Assembly (NCBI RefSeq): GCF_001514495.1
Contig: NZ_BCNM01000012.1
Coordinates: 1-64,000 of the forward strand
Length of the DNA: 64,000 nucleotides
From: Paenibacillus pabuli NBRC 13638
GTDB lineage: Bacteria; Bacillota; Bacilli; Paenibacillales; Paenibacillaceae
Direction: 5' to 3'
Of this stretch, positions 51,794 to 61,369 are shown piece after piece. Under the pieces are notes generated by a model that was not told the DNA's origin, did not search any database, and saw nothing but the letters and a program-made list of their open reading frames with translations. The translations under genes were made by a program, and so were the position numbers. Each line of letters opens with the position of its first letter. Positions within the stretch are counted from its first letter, which is position 1.

Positions 51794-52564
51794 ATGCAAG
51801 CTGAACAACCATACAAGTTTCAATACCGGATTGGATCAGCCGATGCGGACTACCAATCACAATGTCGTCCATCGGCCATGCTCGAATATATGCAATTAGC
51901 AGCAGACCGCGATTTAGCTGCCATGGGCGTTACCGTGGCGGAGATGCTGGAGCAAGGATTAGGCTGGATGCTGTTAACGACAGATGTCATGATCATGCGT
52001 CCAGCCCGATTGGAAGAAGAAGTATCCTTGCAGACGTGGCACAAAGAAAATAAAGGTGTGACATGGTTAAGAGATTATATCCTTACAGATCCATCAGGAA
52101 CACATCTGGCTGAGGCTCGCACGGCGTGGGCTTTGGTTGATCTGAAGAAACGCAGGGTCGTCAGACCATCAGCTCTGCCTTTTGAAGTGAAATCGTATCC
52201 CGACTTAACATTGGGTGAACCTCCTGTCAAAGTGGTGGTCCCTTCTGAACTGAATTTGCAGGAACATGATCGTCTAACTGTACAATACAGCAGCACAGAC
52301 AGTAATGGGCACATGAATAATGTCCGGTACGCAGATATTTGTTGTGATGCGCTGACACTGGATGAACTGGCAGCAGGCGTGGTCCGTCTGCAAATTTCGT
52401 ATCATCGGGAGATTCGCATGCAGGAGCAGATGATCGTCGAGCGCTCAGCTGTTACGGACGGAGTTGTATGGGTCCGAGGAAGACTGGCTGCGGAGCATGA
52501 AAGCATTATTTTTGAAGCCAAATTGAGTCTTGGGGATTCCCCCGTTGAGGAATTAAATAAATAA
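51794..52564 (+). CDS. Acyl-ACP thioesterase
   Basis: 256 residues with two hotdog halves. The first has QCRPSAMLEYMQLAADRDLAAMG and GWMLLTTDVMI; the second has STDSNGHMNNVRYADI, containing the Asn/His catalytic motif (DxNxHxNN) of FatA/FatB-type enzymes. It releases free fatty acids from acyl-ACP. AGGAGG precedes ATG 51794. Confidence 0.85.
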   Translation: MQAEQPYKFQYRIGSADADYQSQCRPSAMLEYMQLAADRDLAAMGVTVAEMLEQGLGWMLLTTDVMIMRPARLEEEVSLQTWHKENKGVTWLRDYILTDPSGTHLAEARTAWALVDLKKRRVVRPSALPFEVKSYPDLTLGEPPVKVVVPSELNLQEHDRLTVQYSSTDSNGHMNNVRYADICCDALTLDELAAGVVRLQISYHREIRMQEQMIVERSAVTDGVVWVRGRLAAEHESIIFEAKLSLGDSPVEELNK

Positions 52565-52584
52565 ATTACCTAAATTAATTCGGG

Positions 52585-52644
52585 GAATGCTGTTTTTTTG
52601 GTTCAATTGGATGTTTTATATACAGATCATTTAAGCTGAAATAG
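52585..52644 (+). pseudogene. 3' remnant of a DUF1648 gene
   Basis: GSIGCFIYRSFKLK plus stop (52600-52644) repeats the C-terminus of the DUF1648 protein encoded at 46370-46873 (SSMGFFIYRSFKLK) with few changes. The bases just before (52585-52599) read VFL-like and fit as well. No further homology is seen upstream, where the thioesterase gene ends. Confidence 0.6.
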
Positions 52645-52666
52645 ACTTTTTAAAATCTTTGAAGTG

Positions 52667-52697
52667 CCCCCTAGAATTCATGGGAAATTCCAGGGGG
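52667..52697. terminator. Bidirectional hairpin between convergent genes
   Basis: CCCCCT (52667-52672) and AGGGGG (52692-52697), with inner GAATT/AATTC pairing. It lies between the + strand thioesterase and the minus-strand FAD oxidoreductase. T-rich sequence follows on both strands. Confidence 0.6.
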
Positions 52698-52718
52698 TTA
52701 TTCCATTGCTTTTTGCGT

Positions 52719-54995
52719 TCAGCTCTTGCCTGTCGCTGTTGGCTCCCCATACGCCCGAATCTCAATCAACTCCGCGTACCTGCTGCCATTGGTAGCATCA
52801 ATTCTTACCTTAAGCGCCTGTGCATACACAGGTGTATCTAAGGAATGAATGACTTTTCTTCTGCGGTTTTCCGTTACGTTTATAATCTCGATCCACTCGC
52901 CAGACAGAGCGAGTACCTCGACTCGATAATCGCGCACAAGTTCAGGCATGACGCGGAATGTCGTGTGATGGTGATGCAGATTAACCAGATCCTCGTTCAC
53001 ATCATCATTGAACGTCAAGTGCAGTTCAGCCAAGGTCTGTGGATCTTCCCACGTTAGTTGAACCCATTCTGGTCTGCCAGACTGCATCGGCTGCGACATC
53101 CACTGCTGCGGGCCACCAAAGGGGCGATGGTAACCGTTGATCGTGTTGTCCGCTGAATAGGCCGTGGTCTCAGAGAGAGTACGACAGCAGAACGGCTGAC
53201 GCGCCAACCCTTGCATGGACCACAATACGACAGGCTGATCCGTGGCATGATCCTCCAGATTCTTGGACACGTGGTTCTCTTCTGTTCTGAAGAAGATCAG
53301 TACCCCGCTGTGTGCTTCCGTGGAATGGTAGAGGGAGATAGTTTCATTCGCCCGGATGATAATAAAAGCATTCTGCGGTTCTTCCGGTCGCCATTCGAGC
53401 GGAAAGTTCACCCACTGCGCAGTTCCCGCCGTAACGTTAACAGTCGCCGTGACTTGTAACGTATGCGGGACGTAGTTCTCCTTACGCCCCGTATCCCACA
53501 GCTCTACCGTCAGTTCGGTATCGCTGCATGCATCCAGCAGCAGCTCCAAGCCGCTGAGCACTGGATGCACAGGCAGCAGCAGGGCGGCATCCATACCCAG
53601 CGGGTACGTTTCGCCAGACTGCTCCAGAGCGATGCCCGTCAGCGTGCTGGAGGCTGTAGCCTGGGCACGCCGGGCCAGGTCAAGCTCATCGCGGCTGCGC
53701 ACTCCGATGATGGAAGCGTCCTGCCGCAGCAACGTCTGCTGCAGCACCGCAAGATGCCTCGCGTGCAGCTCGCGCGGCGACACCCCCATGGCCGCGCAGA
53801 GCGCCGCGCCCGTACCTGCGGCTTCGCCGATGACCGCGCATGTCGCCATGACGCGGGTCGTGCCGAAGGCGACATGCGAAGCGCTGATGTCGCGTCCGGC
53901 CATGAGCATATTCCGCACATTGGCGGAATACAGCGAGCGGAACGGCACGTGATACACGCCATCGGCATGCATATGCTTCGAGCCGCTCGCTTCGGCGTAC
54001 ATGCCCTGCGGGGGATGCAGGTCAATGGACCAGCCGCCAAAGGCAACGGCATCCGGGAACTCCCGCTGGCTGATAATATCGTTCTGGGTGAGCACATAGT
54101 CACCCGTGAAGCGGCGGTACTCCCTTTTCCCAGGCAGCGAACCGATCCACTCCAGCGTCATCTGGTCAGCTTCGAATTTGCCGGAATTTTTGATATAGTC
54201 CCAGATGCCGTAGATCACGGACCACAGTTCATCACGGATCAGCTCATTGTCATGAACGGTGTCATGTTCACCGCCCCATTCAATCCACCAGTAATGACAA
54301 CCGGAATCCCCGCTGCGAATGACCCGACGAATCGGAATGCTGGTCTGTGTAATATCCTTGGCAAAAGATGGCGGGATATAACGGACGGGCGCACCAGTAT
54401 CCTTGGTATAGAAGAGAAGTGTGCTGCCCAGCGTGATCTGATCGGCTACCTCAGGTGCCCATTCTTCACCGTATTCGCTGCGGGCTTCCCGGCCGAGTGC
54501 GAACTTGGCGCCAGCCAGAAAGCCAACCAATCCATCGCCCGTACAGTCCAGATAGATCTGACTTTCGAATCGGATTTTGCGTTCAGAACCCATCATCCAC
54601 CCCGTAACAGAGGTGATCATGCGTTCCTCTCCATCTCCTGTGGCCTCTACTTCATGTACATCGGTATTCAGGTACAGACGAATGTTGGGTTCGGCTCGAA
54701 CGGCTTCCAGAATGATCAAATCCCACAGATAGGGATTGCCCTCCGGATTACGATACTGATTCTCTACAAACAATTCTCCCATAATACCAGTCTCGCGGGC
54801 ATAGCGGTTAATCCCGTGGGCGGTAGCGCCACAGACCCATACGCGTACTTCGCTGCTGGAATTGCCGCCGAGTACGGGGCGATTCTGCACCAGCGCGACC
54901 TGTTGGCCCAATCGTGCCGCAGATATGGCCGCGCATACGCCAGCAAGCCCACCCCCGATGACGGTGATATCCGGTTTAACAAGTTCGTGCTTCAT
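52719..54995 (-). CDS. FAD-dependent oxidoreductase (FAD_oxidored type) with C-terminal beta domain
   Basis: 758 residues. The N-terminal Rossmann motif is VIGGGLAGVCAAISAARLG; NRPVLGGNSSSEVRVW and YLDCTGDGLVGFLAGA belong to the FAD_oxidored family (PF12831), often next to sugar-catabolism genes in Paenibacillus. The C-terminal 200 residues look like a discoidin/carbohydrate-binding beta-sandwich. No signal peptide. Substrate unknown. It is divergent from an AraC gene, its likely regulator. The segment about 53640-54010 is much more GC-rich than the rest. Confidence 0.8.
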   Translation of the reverse strand: MKHELVKPDITVIGGGLAGVCAAISAARLGQQVALVQNRPVLGGNSSSEVRVWVCGATAHGINRYARETGIMGELFVENQYRNPEGNPYLWDLIILEAVRAEPNIRLYLNTDVHEVEATGDGEERMITSVTGWMMGSERKIRFESQIYLDCTGDGLVGFLAGAKFALGREARSEYGEEWAPEVADQITLGSTLLFYTKDTGAPVRYIPPSFAKDITQTSIPIRRVIRSGDSGCHYWWIEWGGEHDTVHDNELIRDELWSVIYGIWDYIKNSGKFEADQMTLEWIGSLPGKREYRRFTGDYVLTQNDIISQREFPDAVAFGGWSIDLHPPQGMYAEASGSKHMHADGVYHVPFRSLYSANVRNMLMAGRDISASHVAFGTTRVMATCAVIGEAAGTGAALCAAMGVSPRELHARHLAVLQQTLLRQDASIIGVRSRDELDLARRAQATASSTLTGIALEQSGETYPLGMDAALLLPVHPVLSGLELLLDACSDTELTVELWDTGRKENYVPHTLQVTATVNVTAGTAQWVNFPLEWRPEEPQNAFIIIRANETISLYHSTEAHSGVLIFFRTEENHVSKNLEDHATDQPVVLWSMQGLARQPFCCRTLSETTAYSADNTINGYHRPFGGPQQWMSQPMQSGRPEWVQLTWEDPQTLAELHLTFNDDVNEDLVNLHHHHTTFRVMPELVRDYRVEVLALSGEWIEIINVTENRRRKVIHSLDTPVYAQALKVRIDATNGSRYAELIEIRAYGEPTATGKS

Positions 54996-55037
54996 ATAAA
55001 CACCTCTCTCATTGAATATGGAGGAGCCTAAGCTCGT

Positions 55038-55060
55038 ATTTCATATCTATAATTTCATAT
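55038..55060 (+). promoter_or_regulatory. Direct repeat in the divergent AraC / oxidoreductase region
   Basis: ATTTCATAT occurs at 55038-55046 and 55052-55060. Tandem half-sites of this kind are typical AraC operators; the repeat lies between the divergent start codons and close to the oxidoreductase promoter. Confidence 0.35.
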
Positions 55061-55140
55061 TAGTTCTATCTATTTACTTTTCAAATACACTATATTATCA
55101 TCGAGCATATACTTTATTTCACAACAAGGGCAGGTGTATC

Positions 55141-55908
55141 ATGGACCTCCTTAATCACATCTACTGGAAGAAGAAAGCTGAGTTTGCCTTGGCAGAGGAT
55201 ATCTATGACGCTTGGGTTGTCTTTGCCGTTGAAGAGGGCGTATTTCGTTTTGAGATCGGGGGGCAGACCGGAGAGGCGGGTTTCGCGGATCTGGTGTTGT
55301 GTCCTCCACGCGTTCCTTTTCGCAGAGAGACGGTAACCCCGCTGACGTTTCATTATATACAGTTCAGGTGTAACTCCGCAGAGGATGAGGACCTTCTGCC
55401 GCCGATCGGAAAATCCCTGATTAATGATACGAAGCGTCTGGCTTCGACCTATACTTATCTGCGACAGATGAGCGAGGACAACGATGAGGCTGCAGCAGGG
55501 TGGAAAACCCATCTGATGATGGACTTGTGGCAACTGTATCAGTGGGAGTACAGACAGAGTAGCTTAATGGAACGAAAGTTCACGGAAGACGCTCTGATGG
55601 CTGAAGCGGCAGTTTTGTTGGAGGATTGGGCAGGAGAGGCGGTTAGTCTCCGAGCATTGGCCGAGCGTCTGGCTTTGAGTCCAGTTCAGCTCACCCGGAG
55701 GTTCCGTGAGGCCTTTCAAGAAACGCCATCCAATTATCTGAAAGCGATTCGTCTCAAAAAGGCAAAAGCCTTACTGGCAGATAGCCGTCTGACCCTTACG
55801 CAAATTGCGGAGAGATGTGGGTATGAGAACGGATTTTATCTGAGCCGTGTATTCTCGTCCACGGTGGGGATTAGCCCCTCGGAATACCGGAGACGACATC
55901 AAGTATGA
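55141..55908 (+). CDS. AraC family regulator
   Basis: 255 residues. The N-terminal 120 are cupin-like (VVFAVEEGVFRFEIGG, LVLCPPRVPFRRE) and the C-terminal HTH pair includes LRALAERLALSPVQLTRRFREA and IAERCGYENGFYLSRVFSSTVG. ATG 55141 follows CAGGTG; the frame is open further upstream without a ribosome binding site. Divergent from the FAD oxidoreductase gene, which it probably controls. Confidence 0.85.
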   Translation: MDLLNHIYWKKKAEFALAEDIYDAWVVFAVEEGVFRFEIGGQTGEAGFADLVLCPPRVPFRRETVTPLTFHYIQFRCNSAEDEDLLPPIGKSLINDTKRLASTYTYLRQMSEDNDEAAAGWKTHLMMDLWQLYQWEYRQSSLMERKFTEDALMAEAAVLLEDWAGEAVSLRALAERLALSPVQLTRRFREAFQETPSNYLKAIRLKKAKALLADSRLTLTQIAERCGYENGFYLSRVFSSTVGISPSEYRRRHQV

Positions 55909-56077
55909 GAAAAGGTTTCATCCATTTCTTTCTTACACGAATAGAACATATCTGTGGATTTCATATGGATGCAGGCAACGAATATCACATATCCATGCAA
56001 ATCATTCGACTCCGGCTTTAAATGGCAGGCAGGTGCTATAATGGGTTCATTAATTGTAGAGGAGCGAGCGCAAAGGA

Positions 56078-57898
56078 ATGAAGAAGCCGAACTGGAAGAA
56101 GTTGTTGCCACAGCGACTGAGGTACAGACTGTTCGGCGCGTTTGTGGTGTTAATTCTTCTGCCGTTCAGTGCATTGAATGTATATAACTATCAGCAGATT
56201 GAATCCCTGGTCGAGCAGAAGATCAGTGAGCAGAGTCATGAGCAGCTGGTACAGATGTACCGCTCTCTGGAGGACCAGATGAGCATCGCCTTCAAAACAC
56301 TCATTTTTCTGGAACAGGATTCTGCGGTAAGAAGTGTGCTAACTTCCCCGGACAATCGTACGCCGCTTGAGAACAAGTCGTTGGTGGAAGAGAAGTTTAA
56401 AATGATCAACAATAGTTTCTTCCTATATAATCCCTCCGTGTACTTTACCTTGCTGGATTTTCATGATAGCGTTTACACTTCGTATTTGCCCAAAAAAGCA
56501 CTGGCGTACGGCCCCTATCTGGAACAATTCCGCGAGCGTCTGGGGGAAATAACCATTCCAAAAGGCGGTGCGGATTCACACTCGCTTCAACCGGAAGAAC
56601 TCCTCTATCGCTGGGATGCACGGGATACTAACCCTGTGCTCAGAGAGTTATCCTCCAGCCCATATCTGTTGTCGCTGTATGCCTACATGAAAGATAGCGG
56701 CGGCAAACGGTATGGACTGGCACGAATTAGCATCGATTATTCCTACTGGTTTCAAACCATGCTGAAGGATTCACAGAGTAACCAGGAGTATTATCTTATT
56801 ACGGGTAGTGGGGAGACTATTGCCCGTTCATCCAAAACTGCTGCCCTTTCCCCGGAGTTAATGCGTGAAATTGCTCTACATCCGGCAGAGGCTTATCTGA
56901 CCGATCCGGCTTCGGATACGCTGATTAACTACGTGTATATCGAATCACTGGACTGGTATATGGTGAATCGGATTCCGCTATCGATCCTCTTTACAGAGAT
57001 ATCCGAACTCAAACAGCGTTACTTTCTGACCTTTTTCGGATTCACAGGAGCATTTGTACTGATGGCTTTTATGATCTCGGCGACGTTCACGCGCCCTTTG
57101 TCGCATCTACAGAAACAGATGAAGGAGGTTGTCCGCAAAAACCTCAAGATTCGTATTCCCGAAGGCCGAAGCCGTGGGGAAGTATTGGAATTGACACGCA
57201 CGTTTAATACGATGCTGGATGATGCCAATCAGATGATCAACAGACTCAAGACGGAGGAACGCCAGAAGGAAGCGGTACATTTTCATATGCTCCTGGCTCA
57301 GATGAATCCTCACTTTCTCCTGAATACATTGAATACAATGAAATGGAGTGCGATCCGCAGCGGGAATGAGGAGATCTCCGAGATGTGTGTTTCCTTGGGC
57401 AAATTACTGGAGGTCAGCCTGAATTCACAGGTCGAATTGGTATATCTGAAAGATGAGATCGAGTTGGTCCAAGCCTACCTTCATATCCAGCGGATTCGTT
57501 ACCGCGATAGCTTTGAAGTGACCTGTGACTTTGATGATAAGCTGGAGTATGCGCTAGTGCCCAAGCTGAGCTTGCAGCCACTGGTGGAGAATGCAATTCA
57601 CCACGGTGTCGGGCCACTGGAGCAGCTTGGGCAGATCCGTATCAGAATTTATAGGCAACACACAGAAACACTGATGCTGGAGGTGGCAGACAACGGAATC
57701 GGAATGGAGGAATCCCGGCGTTTGCAGGTAACCCGGACGCGTCCAGGGATCGGCCTGTCCAACCTCAGGGAACGATTGCGGTTATTGTTCAAAGGTCAAA
57801 GTAAACTTGAAGTGATCGATACCAAGCCTGGGACATTAGTTAGGTTCAGCATTCCTTTTTTATTGTCGACGCCTTATGTACAGAAGCGATCCGACTAG
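56078..57898 (+). CDS. YesM-type sensor histidine kinase
   Basis: 606 residues. Membrane helices at about 18-38 and 308-330 flank an extracellular sensor of about 270 residues. A HAMP domain follows, then a His_kinase domain with the phosphorylated His in AQMNPHFLLNTLNTMKWS and an ATPase domain with LVENAIHHGV (N box), DNGIGM and GIGLSNLRERL. It signals to the response regulator 23 nt downstream and probably senses a sugar outside the cell. Confidence 0.9.
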   Translation: MKKPNWKKLLPQRLRYRLFGAFVVLILLPFSALNVYNYQQIESLVEQKISEQSHEQLVQMYRSLEDQMSIAFKTLIFLEQDSAVRSVLTSPDNRTPLENKSLVEEKFKMINNSFFLYNPSVYFTLLDFHDSVYTSYLPKKALAYGPYLEQFRERLGEITIPKGGADSHSLQPEELLYRWDARDTNPVLRELSSSPYLLSLYAYMKDSGGKRYGLARISIDYSYWFQTMLKDSQSNQEYYLITGSGETIARSSKTAALSPELMREIALHPAEAYLTDPASDTLINYVYIESLDWYMVNRIPLSILFTEISELKQRYFLTFFGFTGAFVLMAFMISATFTRPLSHLQKQMKEVVRKNLKIRIPEGRSRGEVLELTRTFNTMLDDANQMINRLKTEERQKEAVHFHMLLAQMNPHFLLNTLNTMKWSAIRSGNEEISEMCVSLGKLLEVSLNSQVELVYLKDEIELVQAYLHIQRIRYRDSFEVTCDFDDKLEYALVPKLSLQPLVENAIHHGVGPLEQLGQIRIRIYRQHTETLMLEVADNGIGMEESRRLQVTRTRPGIGLSNLRERLRLLFKGQSKLEVIDTKPGTLVRFSIPFLLSTPYVQKRSD

Positions 57899-57921
57899 AC
57901 GACTGGGGAGGGGAATCTGGA

Positions 57922-58788
57922 ATGTGGAAAGTATTACTTGTAGAGGATGAGGTATTTGTACGAGAGTCGGTACGAGAGATTATTTCCTGGGAAGAGCTGG
58001 GCTTCACGGTCATCGGAGAATCCGGTAATGGCACCGAAGCGCTGGCGATGATCATACGGGATACACCGGATCTGGTGCTGACCGATATTGTCATGCCGGG
58101 TATGGATGGGCTTGAATTACTCAAACAGACCCGCCAGGCCGGGTTAAAGACCAAATTTGTCATGCTCACCTGTATGGGTGAGTTCGAATATGTACGTCGT
58201 GCGATGGAATACGGGGCTTCCAATTATATTCTGAAGCTGTCCATGAGTGTGAATTCACTGCGTGATACACTCCGTAAAGTAAGTGCGGAACTGGGAGCTT
58301 CGGCTGAAGCCCATACAGAAACAAATCATCATGAAGTGTCGTCTTCTGCACCGATTCTCACATCAACGCCCGCTTCACCTACTTCTCTTACGGTCTCTTC
58401 TGCGCCCCCGTCTGAGACTGATCTTCCGTTCATACCTGTTCGTGAGCCAGTGGTGAAGCATCCGGAGATTAGCAAAATTATCGAGTACATCGGACAGCAT
58501 TACGACCAGGACATTACCGTCAAATCCATGTCACGATATGTGATGATGGGAGAGAATTATGTGAGCGCTTTGTTCAAAAAGAAAACCGGCTATACCCTGA
58601 TTCACTATTTGCACGGGGTACGGATGGAGAAGGCGGCTGAATACTTGCGTGAAACGGATCTTCCTGTACAGGAGATTGGTTACCGGGTGGGATTCGGAAG
58701 CGATAATTATTTCATTAAAATATTCAAGCGTTGGACCGGTTGCACGCCCAGCCAGTATCGCCACCGCTCATACTCACAGGATGAATAG
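57922..58788 (+). CDS. YesN-type response regulator (receiver plus AraC HTH)
   Basis: 288 residues. The receiver domain has the acidic pair at Asp9/Glu8, phospho-acceptor Asp55 in VLTDIVMPGMDGL, Thr about 83 (VMLTCMGEFEYVRRA) and Lys103. A Pro/Ser/Thr-rich linker (about 135-170) leads to the AraC HTH at about 190-285. It forms a pair with the histidine kinase and probably activates the ABC transporter operon directly downstream. Confidence 0.9.
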   Translation: MWKVLLVEDEVFVRESVREIISWEELGFTVIGESGNGTEALAMIIRDTPDLVLTDIVMPGMDGLELLKQTRQAGLKTKFVMLTCMGEFEYVRRAMEYGASNYILKLSMSVNSLRDTLRKVSAELGASAEAHTETNHHEVSSSAPILTSTPASPTSLTVSSAPPSETDLPFIPVREPVVKHPEISKIIEYIGQHYDQDITVKSMSRYVMMGENYVSALFKKKTGYTLIHYLHGVRMEKAAEYLRETDLPVQEIGYRVGFGSDNYFIKIFKRWTGCTPSQYRHRSYSQDE

Positions 58789-58944
58789 AAGGAATATGTG
58801 TACCGAGTGCTCAGGCAAGCAAGGGTAAGTCCGTATTTTTGTTCAATTCGAATCATGGATATGTATCTTATGGACTCATGAAGATCCCTGCTACGATGTA
58901 ACGGAAGGTACATTCACTTCAATTCAGGGAGGTCGTGTGACCAT

Positions 58945-60261
58945 ATGAGAGCCAAAAGAGGATTAACCGGATTGATCGTAGGCGTGCTGATGCTGGGATT
59001 GCTTGCCGGCTGTGTAGGTAAAAATGAGACGAACGGTGGAGATAACGGAGGTGGAGCGGCAGGGGGAAAGGTGAAGCTGACCATGTGGGGCGCGGTGCCG
59101 CCTGAGAATGGTCCGCAGGAAGTGGTGGATACCTGGAATGCGGAGAATCCCGATATTCAGGTGGAATATGTACGGTTTGTGAATGACGATGATGGCAACC
59201 TGAAGCTGGATACGGCGCTGTCCACCGGGCAAAACGTTGACCTGTATGTCAACTATACCCTCACGAATCTCGATAAACGCATCAAGGGTGGGACAGCACT
59301 GGATCTGGGCGAGTTCACCGACTACAACATTGATGAGAAAATGGGTGAAGATGCGGCTTCCTGGAAAGTGGATGGCAAATATTACGGGATGCCGACCAAG
59401 AAAAACGCTGCCTTCTTCGCTTTAAATATGAAAGCGCTTGATCAGGCTGGACTGAGTGTACCGACAGCCTGGACATGGGATGAAGCCCGTGAATATGCTC
59501 TCAAACTGAAGACGGCTGGCTTTAAGTACGGATTGGTGCAGCATACCGCTTCCTATGTAGATCCGCTCGACTCCGTTTTGGTGAAGAACGGCTATGTTAA
59601 GGCAGACGGCACTTCCAATCTTGATGATCCGCTCGTTACCAAATGGCTGGAGACATTGAACGGAATGATGAAGGAGGATGCAACTACTCCTCCACTTGGC
59701 GAGCAGCTGACTTCCAAAATGCCGGTGGAAAACATGTTCCTTGGCGGTGAGTCTGCCATGATCAACATTGGCGAATGGCTGATCCGCACATCGAACAATA
59801 TGACCGAGTTCCCTCGGGATTGGAAAATCGCCTTTGCCCCTGTACCAAGATTGGTTGCAGAGGAAGCGGATATGGTGAAGAGCGGGGGACTGGGTGACTT
59901 TATCGCCATCAATTCCAAGTCGAAAAACAAAGAAGCCGCATGGGAATTCCTGAAATGGTACGCTGATGGTGGTATGATGCCTATGGCTGCTGGTGGACGT
60001 TTGCCTTCCTCAAACGCGGTCGATCAGCAGACAGCCATTGATCATCTGCTGGGTGATTATGCCGATACCTATGACAAGGAGTCTCTGGAATTCGTGTTGT
60101 ATGGTGATGAGACACCTACGTTTGTCCGCAGCATTGCGCAAGAGGTGGTCGATCTGCGTGCACAGGAGTATGAAAAGTACTTCCTTGGTAACCAGACTGC
60201 CGAAGTTACGGTTCAGAACATGGTCAAACGCCATAATGACTGGTTGAAGCAGAACCAATAG
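58945..60261 (+). CDS. Sugar ABC transporter substrate-binding lipoprotein
   Basis: 438 residues. Lipobox LLAGC (about residues 19-23), Gly-rich linker, then a family-1 solute-binding fold (LTMWGAVPPENGPQEVVDTWN, MPTKKNAAFFALNMKALDQAG). It feeds the two permeases downstream. GGGAGG lies 12 nt before ATG 58945. A terminator at 60285 separates it from the permease genes, a common way to make more binding protein than permease. Confidence 0.9.
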   Translation: MRAKRGLTGLIVGVLMLGLLAGCVGKNETNGGDNGGGAAGGKVKLTMWGAVPPENGPQEVVDTWNAENPDIQVEYVRFVNDDDGNLKLDTALSTGQNVDLYVNYTLTNLDKRIKGGTALDLGEFTDYNIDEKMGEDAASWKVDGKYYGMPTKKNAAFFALNMKALDQAGLSVPTAWTWDEAREYALKLKTAGFKYGLVQHTASYVDPLDSVLVKNGYVKADGTSNLDDPLVTKWLETLNGMMKEDATTPPLGEQLTSKMPVENMFLGGESAMINIGEWLIRTSNNMTEFPRDWKIAFAPVPRLVAEEADMVKSGGLGDFIAINSKSKNKEAAWEFLKWYADGGMMPMAAGGRLPSSNAVDQQTAIDHLLGDYADTYDKESLEFVLYGDETPTFVRSIAQEVVDLRAQEYEKYFLGNQTAEVTVQNMVKRHNDWLKQNQ

Positions 60262-60284
60262 AATGGAAATGCACTGAGACAGAA

Positions 60285-60311
60285 GGCCGTCCCCGATGGG
60301 GCGGCTTTTTC
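60285..60311 (+). terminator. Terminator between binding-protein and permease genes
   Basis: GGCCG-T-CCCC (60285-60294) pairs with GGGG-CGGC (60298-60305) with a 3-nt loop, followed by five T residues. Partial read-through would explain higher expression of the binding protein. The remainder up to 60470 shows no gene. Confidence 0.75.
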
Positions 60312-60470
60312 TATATAAACAATAGAATAATTCCATGTTGTTTCTCTCCTGAAAGACAATGCCGAAATACATATATCTGTGATATCAGGTACAGGGTTAT
60401 GTTCCTTAAATGTTAGAGGACATCTTGTTATGCTTAAATCCAGAACAGATGTTAAGGAGTGGGGGAGCAT

Positions 60471-61352
60471 ATGCATAAATCCTGGATGAAACGGCAGAGC
60501 AGGCTCGGTTATCTGTTTATTGGGCCCAATATGATTGGCGTGCTGTTGTTTTTTATTATACCGGCTGTCTATTCGTTCTATCTCATGTTCACTGATTACA
60601 AATTCATGAGCCCAGAGACACATTTCGTCGGGCTGGATAACATTCGCCGAATGATGAATGATGATCTGTTTGGCGTGGCGCTACGAAATACATTTGTATT
60701 TCTGTTAGCGGTTCCGGTATCGATGGGGTTGGCATTTATCGTGGCGGTGGCGCTGAACAAGTCGGTGTATTGGCAAAAAACGTTGCGTGCTCTCTATTTC
60801 ATGCCCTATATCACCAGCGGCGTTGCCATCGCCTTTGTCTGGATGCTGTTATTCCAGCCAACGTCGGGGCCGATTAACGGTTTCTTGCGCGGGATCGGTA
60901 TAACGAATCCACCGGGCTGGTTATCGACAACTGAATGGTCCATGTATGCGATTGATATCATCTGGATCTGGTTCATGCTGGGTTACAACATGATTATTTA
61001 TCTGGCCGCTTTGCAGGAAATCCCGGAGGAATTGGTTGAGGCTGCACGGATTGATGGAGCCCGTCCTTGGCAGACGATACGCCAAGTGATCTGGCCGCTT
61101 GTGAGCCCGACTACCTTTTTGCTGCTGATTACCGGGCTGATTATGACCATCAAGAACTTTGGTATTATTCAAGCGATTACTCAGGGTGGGCCAGGGAACA
61201 GTACAACCGTCCTGTCGCTTTTTATCTACCAGAATGCCTTCCGATACTACGAGATGGGATACGCTGCTGCCATTAGCTGGGCGCTCTTTGCCATCATTAT
61301 GGTCTTCACCGTTCTGCAGTGGCTTGGTCAGAAACGTTGGGTTCACTATTAA
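60471..61352 (+). CDS. Sugar ABC transporter permease (CUT1)
   Basis: 293 residues with six membrane helices and EAA motif LVEAARIDGARPWQTIRQV. ATG 60471 has GGGGGAG 3-8 nt upstream; GTG 60459 is an alternative. Its partner permease gene starts 17 nt after the stop. No ATPase gene is near, so a shared ATPase is expected. Confidence 0.9.
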   Translation: MHKSWMKRQSRLGYLFIGPNMIGVLLFFIIPAVYSFYLMFTDYKFMSPETHFVGLDNIRRMMNDDLFGVALRNTFVFLLAVPVSMGLAFIVAVALNKSVYWQKTLRALYFMPYITSGVAIAFVWMLLFQPTSGPINGFLRGIGITNPPGWLSTTEWSMYAIDIIWIWFMLGYNMIIYLAALQEIPEELVEAARIDGARPWQTIRQVIWPLVSPTTFLLLITGLIMTIKNFGIIQAITQGGPGNSTTVLSLFIYQNAFRYYEMGYAAAISWALFAIIMVFTVLQWLGQKRWVHY

Positions 61353-61369
61353 GGAGGGGAGGAATCGTT

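Noticed and set aside
53463..55031. A 522-codon open frame on the + strand
   Set aside because: It is antisense to the FAD-dependent oxidoreductase, whose motifs are unmistakable; the + frame is His/Arg-rich without any domain and results from GC-rich codon use.
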